Assembly: GCA_024644585.1 (NCBI GenBank)
Contig: JAHEHM010000013.1
Coordinates: 1 to 32,335, forward strand
Length of the DNA: 32,335 nucleotides
Direction: 5' to 3'
Source of the DNA: Porticoccaceae bacterium
Lineage (GTDB): Bacteria; Pseudomonadota; Gammaproteobacteria; Pseudomonadales; Porticoccaceae
The position numbers were made by a program, and so were the translations under genes. Shown here piece by piece: positions 16,357 to 24,810 of this stretch. Below the pieces are notes generated by a model that was given only the letters and a program-made list of their open reading frames with translations, ran no database searches and was not told the origin of the DNA. Position 1 is the stretch's first letter. The number at the start of each line of letters is the position of its first letter.

Positions 16357-17301
16357 TTACGCCAGAACGTAAACAAATAAGAACAACCCAACCCAAACCA
16401 CATCAACAAAGTGCCAGTACCATGAGGCGGCTTCAAAACCGAACTGGTCATCATGGCTAAAGTGCCCTTTAAGGCCTCGCAACCACTGTACTAATAGCAT
16501 ACAGGTACCGAGAGTCACGTGCGCTCCGTGGAAACCAGTTAACAAGAAGAAGGTAGTGCCATAGATGCCTGTTTCAAGAGTCAAACCCATGTGCTGATAG
16601 GCATGAATATACTCTTCCGCCTGCAAGAACAAGAAGAAGATACCCAAGGCTACTGTAATACCTAACCAGGTATTAAACTTCTTGCGGTTATCATTTTTAA
16701 GCGCCGTGTGGGCGATATGAACTGTCACACTAGACGTCATAAGAACAACCGTATTCCATAGCGGCAACCAACTTAATAGGCTACTCCAACCAGGGAAGTT
16801 CATATTTTGCTCGGGGCCTTTAAACTGTGCGTCTTCACCATTGGCCATTTGATCTGGCGTCACCATCACTGGCCATTCAGCTTGATAGCCAGGCCATAGG
16901 ATTTGGTTATTTGCTGCAGCTGCATCTGTAGGCGTATCGTCGAACAGACCAACTGCGGCCTCACCACCTAACCAAGAGTTTGCAAATACTCTCACATAAA
17001 AGAGTGCGCCAAAGAAAGCGACAAAGAACATCAGCTCAGAGAAAATAAACCACAGCATACCCAGCACATAAGATTTTTTAAGCTGGTCATTGGCTAGGCC
17101 GCGCATATTTTCATCAATCACTATGCTCCACCACTTGTACATCACCAAAACCATGATCAGTAAACCGATCAGAAAAATCGTTGGCGAACCGCCCTCAATT
17201 ACCCAGCTGGCTGCACCAAAAGCAAGAATACCCATACCGGTTGCGGTAATGATTGGCAGCTTACTTTGTTCTGGTACGTAATAACTACTTTCTGTTGACA
17301 T
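16357..17301 (-). CDS. coxC: Cytochrome c oxidase subunit III
   Basis: Subunit III is an inner-membrane component that stabilises the catalytic core of the aa3/caa3 oxidase. The 314-residue protein has the family's later helices with the conserved acid and His pattern (FLQAEEYIHAYQHMG, FLLTGFHGAHVTLGTCML, SWYWHFVDVVWVGLFLFVY). It is longer than the roughly 260-residue alphaproteobacterial form because of an extra loop between the helices ending YVRVFANSW and beginning LPLWNTVVLM (residues about 108-180). GGAG lies seven bases before the ATG. It is the last gene of coxB-coxA-ctaG-coxC and ends at the hairpin at 16311-16337. Confidence 0.97.
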   Translation of the reverse strand: MSTESSYYVPEQSKLPIITATGMGILAFGAASWVIEGGSPTIFLIGLLIMVLVMYKWWSIVIDENMRGLANDQLKKSYVLGMLWFIFSELMFFVAFFGALFYVRVFANSWLGGEAAVGLFDDTPTDAAAANNQILWPGYQAEWPVMVTPDQMANGEDAQFKGPEQNMNFPGWSSLLSWLPLWNTVVLMTSSVTVHIAHTALKNDNRKKFNTWLGITVALGIFFLFLQAEEYIHAYQHMGLTLETGIYGTTFFLLTGFHGAHVTLGTCMLLVQWLRGLKGHFSHDDQFGFEAASWYWHFVDVVWVGLFLFVYVLA

Positions 17302-17362
17302 CTGTGTTCTCCATTTCTAAACCTAGTGCTACTTTTAACTAAAATCTCAGTTAGCTAAAAAC

Positions 17363-17911
17363 TCACTGTATTTGTGAGACCGACAATTCTGAGCGGTCTG
17401 TTATATCAAATAACGTATATGATAATGTGACTGTATTCACACTATCCGGTAAATCTGGGTCTATGATAAACACTAGACCTAATTCTGCCTGATCACCTGC
17501 CGCCAAGGGCTGGCTATCAAAGCAAAAACATGCGGTTTTATGAAAATAATCTGCCGCATTGTTAGGCAACACGTTAGGTATCGCCTGTGCGATCATATCT
17601 TCACCGGTGGTGTTATGAGCGAAAAAATTAACTGCTCTTGATTCGCCTGGGTGAACCACAACACTATATTCCATGGGATAAAACTTCCAGGGCATTTCAG
17701 CGTTGTTAGTCGCCACAAACTGCACTTCCACCTGCCGAGAGGTGTCTACACGTACCTCAACCGCTTCATATTTACCGTCAGTTCTGCCACCAATGCCCGT
17801 AATCTCACAAAACAGATCGTACAGCGGCGGCAAAACAAAAACGGCAAACAAAAACATAGCCACCGCCATTGCCAATAACTTGGCTAATAGTTTGCGATGA
17901 CTAGTTTGCAT
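17363..17911 (-). CDS. ctaG: Cytochrome c oxidase assembly protein CtaG (Cox11)
   Basis: CtaG/Cox11 delivers copper to the CuB site of subunit I. The protein has one N-terminal membrane helix (LLAMAVAMFLFAVFVLPPLYDLFC) and a periplasmic immunoglobulin-like domain with the copper-binding CFCF motif (HKTACFCFDSQPL). I use the ATG at 17909-17911, giving 182 residues; the frame also has a TTG two codons earlier with no better ribosome site. AGGT lies about 8 bases upstream. It follows the coxA stop by nine bases and precedes coxC. The usual MPWKFYP segment of the family is present. Confidence 0.95.
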   Translation of the reverse strand: MQTSHRKLLAKLLAMAVAMFLFAVFVLPPLYDLFCEITGIGGRTDGKYEAVEVRVDTSRQVEVQFVATNNAEMPWKFYPMEYSVVVHPGESRAVNFFAHNTTGEDMIAQAIPNVLPNNAADYFHKTACFCFDSQPLAAGDQAELGLVFIIDPDLPDSVNTVTLSYTLFDITDRSELSVSQIQ

Positions 17912-17920
17912 AACCAATAC

Positions 17921-19495
17921 CTACTTAACCTGTGGTGGCTTTTCAAAGGTGTGATAAGGCGCTGGGGTTGGAACTGTCCATTCCAAACCTTCTGCTCCTT
18001 CCCAAACCTCTGGCTTGTCCACTGGCTTGCCGTGAGTAATGGTACGCACAACATTAAATAGGAAGAGTATCTGAGCAGCACCGTACATAAATGCACCAAT
18101 ACTAGATACCATATTCCAATCAGCAAACTGAAGACCATAGTCAGCATAACGTCTTGGCATGCCTGCTAGGCCCAAGAAGTGCTGAGGCATAAAGGTGATG
18201 TTGAAACCAATAAAGGCGATCCAAAACTGAACCTTACCCATGGTTTCGTCATACATCTTGCCACACCACTTTGGTAGCCAATAGTAAACAGCCGCAGTAC
18301 CACTAAATACCGCACCAGCCACCATCACATAGTGGAAGTGGGCAACTACAAAGTAGGTATCATGGTACTGAATATCTGCCGCCGCAATTGACAGCATCAA
18401 ACCGGTAAATCCACCAAAGGTAAATAGAATCACAAAGGCAATACTAAACAGCATCGGGGTTTCAAATGTTAATGAACCCTTATACATAGTAGTAATCCAG
18501 TTAAATACTTTCACCCCGGTTGGTACCGCAATCAACATGGTGGCATACATAAAGTACAGTTCACCGGCAATCGGCATACCTACTGTAAACATGTGGTGCG
18601 CCCATACGATAAACGACATAAATGCAATCGATGCCGTTGCATAAACCATTGAAGAATAACCAAACAAAGGCTTGCGACTAAATGTTGGGATAATCTGAGA
18701 GACCACACCAAATGCAGGCAAGATAATGATGTAAACCTCAGGGTGACCAAAGAACCAGAATACGTGCTGGAACAAAACAGGGTCACCACCACCGGCAGCG
18801 TCAAAGAAACTCGTGCCGAAGTTGATATCCATCAGCATCATAGTTACCGCACCGGCCAATACAGGCATTACAGCAACAAGCAAGAATGCAGTGATCAACC
18901 AGGTCCATACGAACATAGGCATTTTCATGTAAGTCATGCCTGGAGCGCGCATATTCATTACCGTAGCGATAATGTTAATTGAACCCATAATCGAAGATGC
19001 ACCCATAATATGCACACCAAAGATAAAGTAGTTCACTGTATCTGGGGCATAGGTGGTTGATAGTGGCGCGTAGAAAGTCCAACCGAAGTTAGGGCCGCCA
19101 CCTTCCATAAATAAGGTTGCTACAAGAATTGCGAATGCAAAAGGTAGAATCCAGAAACTTAGGTTGTTCATGCGCGGTAGTGCCATATCCGGCGCGCCGA
19201 TCATCATTGGAATCAACCAGTTAGCCAGACCAACAAAGGCCGGCATAATGGCGCCAAATACCATGACCAATCCATGCATCGTAGTCATCTGGTTAAAGAA
19301 TTCTGGTTTAATTAACTGCATACCCGGCTGGAATAATTCCGCGCGAATAACCATCGCGAAAGATCCACCCAAGATAAACATGGCAAAGCTGAACCATAGG
19401 TAAAGCGTACCGATATCTTTGTGGTTTGTGGTAAACAACCAACGGCTTGCGTATTTTACCCAACCGTCAGCTAATGTTGCGGGACCATGTGCCAT
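17921..19495 (-). CDS. coxA: Cytochrome c oxidase subunit I
   Basis: Subunit I is the catalytic core that reduces oxygen to water and pumps protons. The 524-residue protein has all heme and CuB ligands: His74 (TTMHGLVMVFG), His251 with the cross-linked Tyr255 (FGHPEVYIIILP), His300-His301 (WAHHMFTVG), and His386/His388 (VAHFHYVMVAG). Glu253 and the Tyr place it in the A-type (mitochondria-like) heme-copper family, which normally carries heme A. GGGAG lies eight bases before the ATG. It follows coxB by 12 bases. No sign of truncation. Confidence 0.98.
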   Translation of the reverse strand: MAHGPATLADGWVKYASRWLFTTNHKDIGTLYLWFSFAMFILGGSFAMVIRAELFQPGMQLIKPEFFNQMTTMHGLVMVFGAIMPAFVGLANWLIPMMIGAPDMALPRMNNLSFWILPFAFAILVATLFMEGGGPNFGWTFYAPLSTTYAPDTVNYFIFGVHIMGASSIMGSINIIATVMNMRAPGMTYMKMPMFVWTWLITAFLLVAVMPVLAGAVTMMLMDINFGTSFFDAAGGGDPVLFQHVFWFFGHPEVYIIILPAFGVVSQIIPTFSRKPLFGYSSMVYATASIAFMSFIVWAHHMFTVGMPIAGELYFMYATMLIAVPTGVKVFNWITTMYKGSLTFETPMLFSIAFVILFTFGGFTGLMLSIAAADIQYHDTYFVVAHFHYVMVAGAVFSGTAAVYYWLPKWCGKMYDETMGKVQFWIAFIGFNITFMPQHFLGLAGMPRRYADYGLQFADWNMVSSIGAFMYGAAQILFLFNVVRTITHGKPVDKPEVWEGAEGLEWTVPTPAPYHTFEKPPQVK

Positions 19496-19507
19496 ATCGA
19501 AAACTCC

Positions 19508-20653
19508 CTATTTAGCTTGTTTGTAGTTAAGAACATCAACTGGCTGAGTAATATCACCCACATCGTTGCCCCAAGCATTACGCTCGTAATGAATAACTGC
19601 GGCTATATCAACTTCTGAAAGTTGATCCGCAAAAGACTGCATTGCAGTGCCAGGGATGCCGTCGACAACCACACGAAGGTGCTCAACAACTGGCCCCAAG
19701 GCAATCACACTGTTTTTAAGTGCTGGGAAAACGCCCGGAATACCCTCACCATTGACTGCGTGACAGCCAGCGCATGAACGGTTGTAAACCTCTTCACCCT
19801 GAACCATCAACTCATCAAAGGTCCACTGCTTACCAATAGTAGAGGCATATTCAGCCGCAGCCGCTTTCTTATCCGCTAGCCATTGGTCATATTCAGCCTG
19901 TTCTTTAACTTCAACTACAACCGGCATAAAGGCATGACCTGAACCACATAGCTCAGTACATTCACCCACATAGGTGCCTGGCTTTTCAGTCTTAGCCCAA
20001 GCAGAGGTAAATAATCCTGGTACCGCATCACGTTTTACACCAAAATCTGGAACCCACCAGCTGTGGATTACATCGTTACCAGTAATCAAAAAACGTACTT
20101 TTTTGCCTGCAGGAAGCACTAAGGGCTCAGTCACTTCACGAAGATAGTGTTCGCCTTTGGGCTCTCTGCCATAAATTTCGTCTTGTGGAGTACGTAGCTC
20201 ACTCATGAACTTAACGTCTTCGCCAAGATACTCGTACTGCCACTTCCACTGATAGCCGGTTACCTTAATGTCGATATCTGCATTTTCAGTATCGTAAACT
20301 TTAAGAAGGGCTGTAGTTGCAGGAATGGCCATAACAATCAAAATAATTGCAGGGACGATAGTCCAAAGTAATTCAACAATTAAATTTTCATGGAAGTTTT
20401 CCGCTACAGCGCCGCGAGATTTGCGGTGGGCATACATAACGTAAAACATGAAACCAAATACAGCTACACCGATAACGGTACATATCCACATCATAACCAT
20501 ATGAATATCGTAGGCTGCCTGACTGACTTCTGTAACTCCTTGAGGCATATTAAGCTGACTAGCTGCCGACTCGGCATGTGAACTAACAGCTGAAACCAAG
20601 GCCAGTATTGCACCGAGGGGTCTCAAGAAAAGCGCTTGCGCTTTTTTCAACAT
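19508..20653 (-). CDS. coxB: Cytochrome c oxidase subunit II with fused cytochrome c domain
   Basis: Subunit II takes electrons from cytochrome c through its CuA centre. The 381-residue protein has a cleavable-looking signal region (about 1-27), two membrane helices (about 50-73 and 92-113), and the CuA ligands His197, Cys232, Glu234, Cys236, His240 and Met243 (GECTELCGSGHAFMP). The C-terminal third is a class I cytochrome c domain with CAGCH (residues 294-298) and a likely Met ligand near 338 (GTAMQSF). This marks a caa3-type oxidase with tethered electron donor. GGAG lies about ten bases before the ATG. It is the first gene of the structural operon. Confidence 0.97.
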   Translation of the reverse strand: MLKKAQALFLRPLGAILALVSAVSSHAESAASQLNMPQGVTEVSQAAYDIHMVMMWICTVIGVAVFGFMFYVMYAHRKSRGAVAENFHENLIVELLWTIVPAIILIVMAIPATTALLKVYDTENADIDIKVTGYQWKWQYEYLGEDVKFMSELRTPQDEIYGREPKGEHYLREVTEPLVLPAGKKVRFLITGNDVIHSWWVPDFGVKRDAVPGLFTSAWAKTEKPGTYVGECTELCGSGHAFMPVVVEVKEQAEYDQWLADKKAAAAEYASTIGKQWTFDELMVQGEEVYNRSCAGCHAVNGEGIPGVFPALKNSVIALGPVVEHLRVVVDGIPGTAMQSFADQLSEVDIAAVIHYERNAWGNDVGDITQPVDVLNYKQAK

Positions 20654-20745
20654 CGCGTGTATCTCCGTGGTAAGTCTATGAACTCTCTACCCTGCTTCAT
20701 GATAGCGCCGCTAAGAAAACGAGCGGACACCAATTGAGGCGCGGC

Positions 20746-20754
20746 ATTGTACCA
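20746..20754 (-). promoter_or_regulatory. Candidate extended -10 promoter for the cox operon
   Basis: Read on the minus strand, TGGTACAAT is an extended -10 element (TGn-TANAAT) followed by a GC-rich discriminator (GCCGCGCC), about 90 bases before coxB. No good -35 is visible at 17 bases. A small perfect hairpin, taggc-gtat-gccta, lies just upstream. The rest of the 266-base gap between coxB and yheV shows nothing I recognise. Confidence 0.35.
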
Positions 20755-20919
20755 AACCCCTTCAGGTTTCTCTAGGCGTATGCCTATGAATTTTTTCAAT
20801 GTATACCGCATAATTAAACACCTTTAACTATCAAAACTTCTGCGTAGTTGCCAAACACCGACGCAAGACAGCACACCTGATTGCCCAGTAAGCGAAAATT
20901 ATTATTATTGTTAGACCGA

Positions 20920-21162
20920 TTAATTTGAGGGATCTAGTATTTTGACTGTCTGAGTTGGCTCAGATTTTGACCGCATACCTTTAGTGACTCTAGTAATAAG
21001 CTCATTGGGCGATGAAGAAATACGAATTTCATCTAAAAATCCACAGCTAACGCACTCGCGATAATCTGTGCCATCCTTGCTATAAGCCACTATTTTGTCC
21101 ATTTTTGAACATTTAGGGCAAACTACACCAGCAATAAATTGTTTTTTAGTTGAAAACGCCAT
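20920..21162 (-). CDS. yheV: YheV-family zinc-ribbon protein
   Basis: This is an 80-residue protein with two CxxC pairs (VVCPKCSKMD and RECVSCGFLDE), the pattern of a zinc ribbon, ahead of a basic tail ending in KSEPTQTVKIL. It matches the YheV family of small putative metal-binding proteins in gammaproteobacteria, whose function is not established. I use the ATG at 21160-21162 with GGTGA upstream; a TTG one codon earlier is less likely. It diverges from the gamma-carbonic anhydrase gene, an arrangement with overlapping candidate promoters. Confidence 0.85.
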   Translation of the reverse strand: MAFSTKKQFIAGVVCPKCSKMDKIVAYSKDGTDYRECVSCGFLDEIRISSSPNELITRVTKGMRSKSEPTQTVKILDPSN

Positions 21163-21194
21163 CAAAAATTCACCACAATAGGCTCAGAGAAGTT

Positions 21195-21224
21195 TGTGTA
21201 GCATACTTAAATCAAATCTACACA
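21195..21224. promoter_or_regulatory. Inverted repeat over divergent yheV / carbonic anhydrase promoters
   Basis: The arms tgtgtag and ctacaca (7 bases each, 16 apart) lie between the divergent genes. The right arm overlaps the candidate -35 of the rightward promoter, and the repeat also covers candidate leftward elements (TTGTCT, 18 bases, TATGCT). It could be an operator, but 7-base arms also occur by chance. Confidence 0.3.
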
Positions 21225-21245
21225 GACAACATACTATATTATAAT
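21217..21245 (+). promoter_or_regulatory. Candidate sigma70 promoter of the gamma-carbonic anhydrase gene
   Basis: TCTACA (21217-21222), a 17-base spacer and a perfect TATAAT (21240-21245) form a plausible promoter. Transcription would begin only about 8 bases before the ATG at 21260, so the mRNA would be almost leaderless. Confidence 0.45.
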
Positions 21246-21259
21246 CGCGGATAGCTATT

Positions 21260-21802
21260 ATGGATCACTCAATTAGAAGTTTTAAAGGAATTAATCCCAG
21301 TCTCGGAGAGCGAGTTTATATCGATCCGCAGTCAACAGTGATTGGCGACGTTCATCTTGGTGATGATGTTTCCGTATGGCCCGGCGCAGTGATTCGTGGC
21401 GATATGCACTCAATAAGAGTAGGCGCAAGATGCAATGTGCAGGACAATGCCGTACTTCATGTAACCCATGCCTCTGATTACAACAAAGATGGCTACCCAC
21501 TGGTTATTGGCGAAGGGGTGATTATTGGTCATCGCGCTATTTTGCATGGCTGCACTCTAGGCAACCAAATTTTAGTGGGTAATGGCGCGGTGATTAATGA
21601 TGGCGCGGTGGTAGAAGACAACGTTATTGTCGGTGCAGGCTGTATGGTGCCACCTCGCAAAACCCTTGAAAGCGGCTTTATTTACGTGGGCAATCCCTGC
21701 AAAAAACTGCGCCCCCTTAGCGAAGACGAAAAACAGTTTTTTAGCTATTCAGCCGCCAGCTATATTAGATTAAAAGACCAGTATTTATCCGAGCAGGGCT
21801 AG
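21260..21802 (+). CDS. Gamma-class carbonic anhydrase-like protein (YrdA family)
   Basis: This is a left-handed parallel beta-helix protein of 180 residues built from hexapeptide repeats (VIGDVHLGDDVSVWPGAVIRG, then VIIGHRAILHGCTLGNQILVG). The three metal-ligand His of gamma-carbonic anhydrases have equivalents at His67 (NAVLHVTH), His91 and His96 (GHRAILHGC). YrdA-type proteins bind zinc or iron; whether this one hydrates CO2 is uncertain because the acidic loop of the archaeal Cam enzyme is absent. It has only a weak ribosome binding site and a promoter placed very close to the start. It converges on aroE with 11 bases between them. Confidence 0.9.
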   Translation: MDHSIRSFKGINPSLGERVYIDPQSTVIGDVHLGDDVSVWPGAVIRGDMHSIRVGARCNVQDNAVLHVTHASDYNKDGYPLVIGEGVIIGHRAILHGCTLGNQILVGNGAVINDGAVVEDNVIVGAGCMVPPRKTLESGFIYVGNPCKKLRPLSEDEKQFFSYSAASYIRLKDQYLSEQG

Positions 21803-21813
21803 TTAAAACGAGA

Positions 21814-22643
21814 TTACTTTGAAAGCTCGGCTCTTAGGTTAGCAATAACCGCTGCGGTTTCTGGCCGCAGGTCGCGCCACAGAGCGAAGGACTCCGCCGC
21901 CTGACCCACCAACATACCCAAACCATCACTAACTAGAGCACCGCGTTCGGTGGCCCATTGCATAAACGGCGTAGGCTCAGCGCCATACAGCATGTCGTAG
22001 CAAGCAGTTGCGGCCTCTGCGTTTATAAGGCTATCCGGCAAAGGCGGCAAATCACCCTGAAGACCGGCACTGGTGCCATTAATAATCAAATCGAACTGTT
22101 GCTCGCCCAGCATATCGTAGCCACAGCCCAGCAAATAACCCAACTCAGCAAAGCCTTTAGACAACTGCAATGCCTTATCCACAGTGCGATTAGCAATCAC
22201 CACATGCTGTGGCTGCTGCCCCAAGAGCGGCTCTAAAACGCCGCGAACTGCGCCGCCAGCACCTAAAATTAGCACTTTCTTATGGCGAATCTGCCAGCCA
22301 AGATTGTGCACAATATCGTTTACCAGACCAACACCATCGGTGGTATCCCCCAACACAGTGCCATCTGCTTGCATCGAGAGGGTATTAACCGCGCCGGCAC
22401 GACGTGCTCTCGGCGTGGTTCGCGCCACATAAGAATAGGCATCCTGCTTGAAGGGTACGGTAATATTTAACCCCTTGCCGCCATTGGCAAAGAAGGCATC
22501 CGCCGCCGCCTCAAAGCCATCCTCAGCAACCAGCTGTTTGCTGTAGCTTAAATCCTGCTTAGTTTGCTCAGCAAACTGGCGGTGAATTTCTGGCGATTTA
22601 CTGTGCGCTATAGGGTTGCCAAATACGGCGTATTTGTCTGTCA

Positions 22644-22644
<1 letters not shown>
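21814..22644 (-). CDS. aroE: Shikimate dehydrogenase
   Basis: AroE reduces 3-dehydroshikimate to shikimate with NADPH in aromatic amino acid synthesis. The 276-residue protein has the substrate-binding opening (YAVFGNPIAHSKSPEIH), the catalytic Lys in GKGLNITVPFKQDAY, the catalytic Asp in TTDGVGL, and the nucleotide-binding LGAGGAVRGVL with NRTVDKA, the NADP-specific basic residue. The start overlaps the hemF stop by one base (TAATG), a coupled pair also seen in Pseudomonas. It is the last gene of the leftward purE-tsaC-hemF-aroE run. Confidence 0.97.
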
Positions 22645-24120
<1,476 letters not shown>

Positions 24121-24128
24121 AAATTGAC

Positions 24129-24635
24129 TCAGCTGTTTTTTAGACGTTCCTGCAAGGCAGCGTCTTTAGCAATAATTGCTTCAGCATTAGCCGCACGCTC
24201 AGCAACAAGCTTCTGATGCATCTCCGCATCGCCCACACCGATAATTTGTGCCGCCAAGTAAGCTGCGTTTTTAGCGCCCGCTTTACCAATAGCGACTGTA
24301 GCCACAGGAATACCGCCAGGCATTTGAACGGTTGAAAGCAACGCATCAAGACCATCAAGCGAACCATTAATTGGCACACCGATTACCGGCTTAAGGGTTG
24401 TTGCAGACACTGCACCCGCCAAGTGCGCCGCCATACCTGCCGCGCAGATAAAGGCCGCACAACCGCGCGCATCGGCATCGGTTACATAGCTGTGAGTGGC
24501 TGCTGGGGTGCGGTGCGCAGAAGTCACCTTCACCTCAAATGGAATATCAAATTTCTTAAGAATATCAAAGCTGGCTTCCATTACTGGCAAATCAGAATCG
24601 GAACCCATAAGGATTGCAACAAAAGGCTTACTCAT
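24129..24635 (-). CDS. purE: N5-carboxyaminoimidazole ribonucleotide mutase
   Basis: PurE converts N5-CAIR to CAIR in purine synthesis. The 168-residue class I enzyme shows the ILMGSDSDLPVMEA substrate loop, the catalytic His in VTSAHRTPAATHSYV, AAGMAAHLAGAVSA and GVPINGSLDGLDALLSTVQMPGGIPVATVAIGKAGAKNAA. GGAG lies 12 bases before the ATG. purK, which supplies the substrate and often follows purE, is not adjacent; tsaC follows instead. The leader contains a dyad resembling the E. coli purE PurR box and a 7-base-pair hairpin, listed separately. Confidence 0.96.
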   Translation of the reverse strand: MSKPFVAILMGSDSDLPVMEASFDILKKFDIPFEVKVTSAHRTPAATHSYVTDADARGCAAFICAAGMAAHLAGAVSATTLKPVIGVPINGSLDGLDALLSTVQMPGGIPVATVAIGKAGAKNAAYLAAQIIGVGDAEMHQKLVAERAANAEAIIAKDAALQERLKNS

Positions 24636-24660
24636 AATTTTAACGATCTCCGTAAAAGAC

Positions 24661-24691
24661 GCGCAGATTACCGAAACTTTAGCCTCTGCGC
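24661..24691 (-). promoter_or_regulatory. Hairpin in the purE leader
   Basis: Perfect 7-base arms, gcgcaga and tctgcgc, 17 bases apart, lie 26-56 bases before the purE ATG. On the minus-strand transcript the hairpin is followed by a short U-rich stretch (GTCTTTTA) before the ribosome site. It could be an attenuator or simple mRNA structure; I recognise no known riboswitch. Confidence 0.35.
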
Positions 24692-24703
24692 AATCCTCTA
24701 TTT

Positions 24704-24719
24704 TAATCGAAAACGGTTA
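24704..24719. promoter_or_regulatory. PurR/LacI-type operator candidate upstream of purE
   Basis: The 16-base dyad taatcgaaaacggtta (one arm mismatch) lies about 70 bases before the purE start. On the minus strand its core AACCGTTTTC equals ten consecutive bases of the E. coli purEK PurR box as I recall it. Whether this organism has PurR is not known from the window. Confidence 0.45.
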
Positions 24720-24810
24720 CTAAACCTAGCAATACAATATTATCTGCAATTATACTGCCATAAATGCTTGGACTTGCCATCATGCAGACATTAATGTGCC
24801 TATGGTTGTT

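Noticed and set aside
24423-24794. 123-residue plus-strand frame across purE and its leader
   Set aside because: It is antisense to the purE start, has no family likeness and no ribosome site.
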